In this document: positions 60,365 through 64,000 of the stretch, piece by piece
Layout: every line of letters begins with the position of its first letter
Numbering within the stretch: the stretch's first letter is position 1
NCBI GenBank assembly: GCA_963711465.1
Contig: CAVQEG010000002.1
Coordinates: forward strand, 186,001-250,000
Length of the DNA: 64,000 bases
Source of the DNA: CAVQEG01 sp963711465
GTDB lineage: Bacteria; Bacteroidota; Ignavibacteria; OLB7
Direction: 5' to 3'
Made by a program: the position numbers and the translations under genes
The notes under the pieces: generated by a model
Seen by the model: only the letters and a program-made list of their open reading frames with translations
Told to the model about the DNA's origin: nothing
The model's database searches: none

Positions 60365-62287
60365 TCAGGTCCTTCCGAATCGCCGGTCGAGTTCGGCGAG
60401 ATCGACGCGGATGACGATCGGTCGTCCGTGCGGGCAGACGTACGGCATGGACGTGCTGAAGAGCTGCTCGATGAGATTGAGCATCTCCGGTTCTGACAGC
60501 GGATCACCGGCCTTGATGGCCGCGCGGCAGGCGAACGACGCGGCGACGAGATCACGCTGGTCGGTCATGCCCATGTGCTGGTACTCGTGGTACTGGTCGA
60601 TCAGTTCGCGGAGGATATCGGCTTCCTGACCCGGCCGGACATCGTTGGGCACGCCATGGACGATGATCGTATCGGGGTGGTCCAGGGCGAGTTCGAATCC
60701 GAGCGCGGTGAGCTCCTGGCGCAGTTCACGCACGAGGGCATACTCCGTGGGAGCGACTTTCATCTCGAGGGCGAAGAGCAGCTGCTGGGACATCGGCATG
60801 GCCGACTCCATCATCCTGAGGGCCTGCTCGTAGAGGATGCGCTCATGGGCGACGTGTTGATCGACGATCATGAGGCCGGAGCGGATCTGTGAGAGGATGT
60901 ACTTGTTGTGCACCTGCCAGAGTCCGCCGCGACCACCGCGTTCCTCCTCGAGGGGACGACGTTCCTGGCGATAGGTAGCGGGCGGCCGACCGGTGAGATC
61001 GCGGGTAACGTCGATTTCATCGGCAGACGAGGGAGCGACCGCAGCGTCCGAGGCGGCCTCCGGCGGTGGCGGTGCCGGCGCGTCGCGGAACGGATCGGCG
61101 AAGAGCTGGCGGACGAGGTCGCCGTTCATTCCGGCTCCGGCGTTGCGTGGCTCCGGCGGCAGATCGGGTCGCTCACCGCGGGAGGTGACGGGCGCATCGG
61201 GGAACCGCTGCGGACGATCGTATTGTGGCAGCGCGAATCGCAGCGCCGCAACCACGTCCTCACCCGTCTCCGAATTCGGCATCCTCATCGCCGGCGTGAG
61301 GTTGTGCTGCGACAGCGTCGCGCGTGTGGCGGCCTGCAGCATCTGATAGATCGAGTTCTCGTCGTCGAACTTCACTTCGGCCTTCGTCGGATGCACGTTG
61401 ACGTCGACGCGCTCCGGATCGATCTCGAGGAAGACGACGTAGGGCGGATAGCTCTGGGCATCCATCAGGTGCTCATAGCCGGTGAAGATCGCGTGCGAGA
61501 GGAGCTTGCTTCGAATGTGGCGTCCGTTGAGGAAGAGGTACTGGTCGGACTTCGAGCGGCGGGCGAAGTTGGGTCGGCCGATGAACCCTGTCGCGCGGAT
61601 GCCGATCCCATCGGCTTCCAGTGGAAGCAGCGCGTTCATCATCTCGGCGTTGTAGATCGCCGAAATGCGATCCTCGATCGTTCCCGCCTCGACGTTGAGC
61701 ACGAGTGAATCGCCGTCGGAGAGTGTGAACTTCACCTGCGGATAGCAGAGCGCGAAGCGCTGCATGACCTCGACGATGTGTTTGAGCTCGGTGGCGTTGG
61801 ACTTCAGGAATTTGCGGCGGGCGGGAACCGAGAAGAAGAGGTTCTTCACGGCGATGCTCGTGCCCGCATCGCAGGCGGTGGGACCGACCTCGACGATGGC
61901 ACCGTTCTCGGCACGGACCATCGTCCCGAGTTCGTCCTCGGCCTGGCGGGTCTTCAGTTCCACCTGTGCCACGGCGGCGATGGCTGCCATGGCTTCACCG
62001 CGGAAGCCGAGCGTACGGATGCGATCGAGATCTTCGGCGGTCACGATCTTGCTGGTCGCGTGCCGTTCGAACGCCAGGCGGGCATCCTCTTCGGACATTC
62101 CCGATCCGTTGTCGGAGACGAACATCAGCGCCTTACCGGCGTTGCGGACGACGACGGCAACCTGGGTAGCGCCGGCATCGAGCGAATTCTCCACCAGCTC
62201 CTTGATCACCGACTCGGGACGTTGCACGACCTCGCCGGCGGCGATCTTGTTTGCAAGGGCGTCGGGCAGTTTCTGAATGCGGGACAT
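60365..62287 (-). CDS. mutL: DNA mismatch repair protein MutL
   Basis: A 640-aa protein, normal length. The GHKL ATPase motifs are intact: AAGEVVQRPESVIKELVENS, LDAGATQVAVVV, SDNGSGMSEEDARLAFERHA and TLGFRGEAMAAIAAVAQVEL. The transducer region has VDVNVHPTKAEVKFDDEN. The C-terminal domain keeps the endonuclease signatures: DQHVAHERILYEQ (usual DQHAxxERxxYE with Ala replaced by Val), ACRAAIKAGDPLSEPEM and CPHGRPIVIR. So it should nick DNA itself, as in bacteria without MutH. It acts with MutS, absent here. A Pro/Arg-rich linker (about 360-460) joins the halves. Confidence 0.97.
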   Translation of the reverse strand: MSRIQKLPDALANKIAAGEVVQRPESVIKELVENSLDAGATQVAVVVRNAGKALMFVSDNGSGMSEEDARLAFERHATSKIVTAEDLDRIRTLGFRGEAMAAIAAVAQVELKTRQAEDELGTMVRAENGAIVEVGPTACDAGTSIAVKNLFFSVPARRKFLKSNATELKHIVEVMQRFALCYPQVKFTLSDGDSLVLNVEAGTIEDRISAIYNAEMMNALLPLEADGIGIRATGFIGRPNFARRSKSDQYLFLNGRHIRSKLLSHAIFTGYEHLMDAQSYPPYVVFLEIDPERVDVNVHPTKAEVKFDDENSIYQMLQAATRATLSQHNLTPAMRMPNSETGEDVVAALRFALPQYDRPQRFPDAPVTSRGERPDLPPEPRNAGAGMNGDLVRQLFADPFRDAPAPPPPEAASDAAVAPSSADEIDVTRDLTGRPPATYRQERRPLEEERGGRGGLWQVHNKYILSQIRSGLMIVDQHVAHERILYEQALRMMESAMPMSQQLLFALEMKVAPTEYALVRELRQELTALGFELALDHPDTIIVHGVPNDVRPGQEADILRELIDQYHEYQHMGMTDQRDLVAASFACRAAIKAGDPLSEPEMLNLIEQLFSTSMPYVCPHGRPIVIRVDLAELDRRFGRT

Positions 62288-62782
62288 GGTGCGCTGTGTT
62301 CTGTGGATCGGTGTGACGTCGATCGACCGAGCCGCGTCGACGGAGGGACGGTAGCATCATCTCAACCGCGGGTGGGAACTCGCCGCGTGCGGACACGGAA
62401 GTTAACGAACTACGCAGTGCCGCCCGGCAGGAACGCGCCACGCGCGGCGATCCGGTCGAACGGGCGCCCCACTCGGGTTCGACATGCAGATGTCGAATCC
62501 GGTGGCGACGTCGTGGGAACAGGCAGTACATGGGCGCAGCGCTCGGCATGAGCCGGGCACGGTCGGGACATGGGGAAGCTGAAACTTCAGATGGTCGCGC
62601 GGGTCCTTCCTTCGGCCATCTTGTTCGAATCTGGGCAAAGCGGTATCATGGCTGGTTGTTCTGGTAGCCGCCTTCCCCACAGCTCCGTTCACGACGACCT
62701 GCCGCAGCCCGATCTGGAACGGATTTGGTAGTTCTGCGGTACAACCGATCCACTGGTACACCGAGTCGAACCGACCGAGACG
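62288..62782. other. Intergenic region between mutL and the Cys-rich membrane protein
   Basis: About 500 bases without a convincing gene. It carries an 8-bp hairpin (TTCGACAT at 62478-62485 with ATGTCGAA at 62490-62497, loop GCAG) and a plausible plus-strand promoter: TTGTTC (62621-62626) and TATCAT (62644-62649), 17 bases apart, about 130 bases before the next gene. Nothing else stands out. Confidence 0.45.
62621..62649 (+). promoter_or_regulatory. Candidate promoter
   Basis: -35-like TTGTTC and -10-like TATCAT with an exact 17-base spacer, upstream of the small Cys-rich membrane protein gene. Similar matches can occur by chance. Confidence 0.4.
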
Positions 62783-63223
62783 ATGCTGTTCCGAACTCCG
62801 CCATCGCGACCCGACGACATCCGGCAGCGCGGCGACGACGCGCACGACGCGTTGCTGAGCCGCACCACCGTGCGCCACACGCTGGGTTCGATCATCTGGA
62901 TGGCGATGCTTCGTCTGACGCTGGCGATCTTCCTGGTGTGGTACCTCAAGGACTACTTCGCGACGTACTCGGAGTGGTGGATGATCACCGTCGGCGTCAT
63001 TTACGGCATCGCCATCTACCCTGCGCAGGTACAGTACCACTACTTCAAGAAGGCCTCCCGCCGACTGGTGGAGAACACGTTGTGTTCCAGCTGTCGCTAC
63101 TTCAACGCTGACGGTCTGCACTGCACACAGCTCGACGAGCACGTCACCGAGCATTACCTCCCGTGCGAGGGTGAGGGTTGGGAGCCGACATCCTTCGAGT
63201 ACGAGCGCGACGGCGAGCTGTAG
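62783..63223 (+). CDS. Small membrane protein with four-Cys C-terminal motif
   Basis: A 146-aa protein. An acidic/basic N-terminus precedes two close hydrophobic segments: GSIIWMAMLRLTLAIFLVWY (about 35-55) and WWMITVGVIYGIAIYPAQVQ (about 66-85). The soluble tail contains ENTLCSSCRYFNADGLHCTQ and EHYLPCEGEGWEP, that is CxxC followed by two further Cys, which could hold a zinc or Fe-S centre. No named family recognised. Start chosen at the first ATG with no better alternative. Confidence 0.65.
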   Translation: MLFRTPPSRPDDIRQRGDDAHDALLSRTTVRHTLGSIIWMAMLRLTLAIFLVWYLKDYFATYSEWWMITVGVIYGIAIYPAQVQYHYFKKASRRLVENTLCSSCRYFNADGLHCTQLDEHVTEHYLPCEGEGWEPTSFEYERDGEL

Positions 63224-63403
63224 ATCGGCGTGCCCCGTCGCACGGTTGGCACCAGTTGCGAGGGAAGTCCGATCCGGCGGCGCTCGACGTTCAGCGATTT
63301 CACCAATCACCACTGTTCGGTTCCTTCCAGAGCGTGCGTCGACCCCGCCATCGCACTCGATTTCGTATGTTGCTTGATCGGTCATCGGCGAAGTGCTCCA
63401 GGA

Positions 63404-64000
63404 ATGTCCATCACCGACCTGTTCGATCTCTCGGGAAAAACCGCGTTCGTCACCGGTGCCTCGCGTGGGCTCGGCGCAGCGGCAGCCGATGTGCTTGCCG
63501 AGGCCGGCGCAAACGTCGTGCTGGTGGGGCGACATCGTGAGACGCTCGAAGAGGTCGACGCCGCTCTGAGGCCGCACGGGGTGGACACGCTTCGGATCGA
63601 GTGCGACGTCGCCGATCGTGATCGAACGGTGGAAGCGGTTGCCAGGGCAACCGGACACTTCGGAGCGATTGACATTCTGGTCAACAACGCGGGCATCATT
63701 CGTCGGGGACCAGCTGAGCGGTACACGCTGGAGGACTGGGACGCGGTGATGGAGGTGAATCTGACGGCGGCGTTTCATCTGTGCCGCGAAATCGGGCGCG
63801 GGATGCTCTCCCGCGGCGGCGGGCGGATCATCAACATCGCGTCGCTGCTCTCCTACTCCGGCGGTCTCAACGTCGTGGCCTACACTGCGAGCAAGAGTGG
63901 ACTCGCGGGAGTGACGCGGGCACTGGCCAACGAATGGGCCTCCCGCGGCGTCAACGTCAACGCCATTGCGCCGGGGTACTTCCATACTGCGGCCACCGAT
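63404..64000 (+). CDS. KduD-like short-chain dehydrogenase, partial (right edge)
   Basis: The plus-strand frame from the ATG at 63404 is open for 199 codons to the window end. It starts MSITDLFDLSGKTAFVTGAS. The Rossmann motif is TGASRGLG, followed by CDVADRD, NNAG in LVNNAGIIRRG, the Ser in NIASLLSYSG, and the catalytic Tyr-x3-Lys in YTASKSGLAGVTRALANEWA, then VNVNAIAPGYFHT. The 'NEWAxxGxNVNAIAPGY' block is typical of 2-deoxy-D-gluconate 3-dehydrogenase/KduD-type enzymes of uronate metabolism. About 50-60 residues are missing beyond the edge. Substrate assignment is by family only. Confidence 0.9.
   Translation, partial: MSITDLFDLSGKTAFVTGASRGLGAAAADVLAEAGANVVLVGRHRETLEEVDAALRPHGVDTLRIECDVADRDRTVEAVARATGHFGAIDILVNNAGIIRRGPAERYTLEDWDAVMEVNLTAAFHLCREIGRGMLSRGGGRIINIASLLSYSGGLNVVAYTASKSGLAGVTRALANEWASRGVNVNAIAPGYFHTAATD

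Noticed and set aside
62402..63985. 527-codon minus-strand frame opposite the membrane protein and the SDR gene
   Set aside because: Shadow frame; plus-strand SDR shows complete catalytic motifs.
1..64000. CRISPR array
   Set aside because: No regularly spaced direct repeats and no cas genes were found.

Overview
The window is GC-rich chromosomal DNA from a bacterium that most likely belongs to the Bacteroidota/Chlorobiota-like (FCB) lineage. The main reasons are a large secreted protein (9787-13167, minus) ending in what looks like a type IX secretion (T9SS) type A sorting domain, many small Cys-anchored lipoproteins, outer-membrane beta-barrel proteins, and a fused alpha/beta E1 component of a branched-chain 2-oxoacid dehydrogenase. 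High GC argues against classical low-GC Bacteroidia. I cannot fix the genus or class from sequence alone.

Layout. 1-9060: a partial kinase-like phosphotransferase, envelope proteins (repeat-rich lipoprotein, beta-barrel protein, Met/Gln-rich periplasmic protein), a tandem pair of paralogous VWA-domain proteins, a frameshifted GIY-YIG gene running in frame into a methyltransferase, and a small membrane protein. 8940-9786 is an 850-base non-coding stretch with a cluster of DnaA-box-like sites and a strong orphan terminator. 9787-17300: the T9SS-type protein, an isomerase-like small protein, a YdeI/OmdA-type protein, a nickel/cobalt transporter and an intact ISL3-type insertion sequence with perfect 8-bp target duplications. 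17834-24146: an AddB/AddA-type helicase-nuclease pair for double-strand-break repair. 24174-27924: five lipoprotein genes, three of them paralogous.

28100-33300 is an accessory segment. It holds a possibly 5'-truncated transposase gene, a separated HTH protein and degenerate S24-fold protein (like a split phage repressor), an IS5-type element inserted in a small lipoprotein gene (which can be rejoined in silico), a permuted-papain-like protein, and a tRNA-Glu(UUC) gene at its right edge.

33383-44963 returns to envelope functions: an overlapping pair of large lipoprotein-like genes, an adhesin-like repeat protein, a DUF309 protein, an LVIVD-repeat protein, TPR, DUF2071, DUF6788 and DUF4403 proteins. 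Between 40467 and 41185 two strong intrinsic terminators face each other, and the left one closes a candidate structured RNA whose first hairpin exposes an anti-Shine-Dalgarno sequence.

45011-57567 is a long minus-strand cluster, partly with 4-20 bp overlaps: DUF362 protein, six-hairpin glycosidase, pyruvate oxidase-like ThDP enzyme, FAD/Fe-S 2-hydroxyacid dehydrogenase with a C-terminal membrane tail, PCC/DUF296 protein, LarA-like protein, an M24 peptidase-fold protein with substituted metal ligands, and a membrane protein. Taken together this could be a membrane-tethered route from 2-hydroxyacids (for example lactate) through pyruvate to acetate; that reading is inference. The window closes with the E1 fusion, mutL, a small Cys-rich membrane protein and the start of a KduD-like short-chain dehydrogenase.
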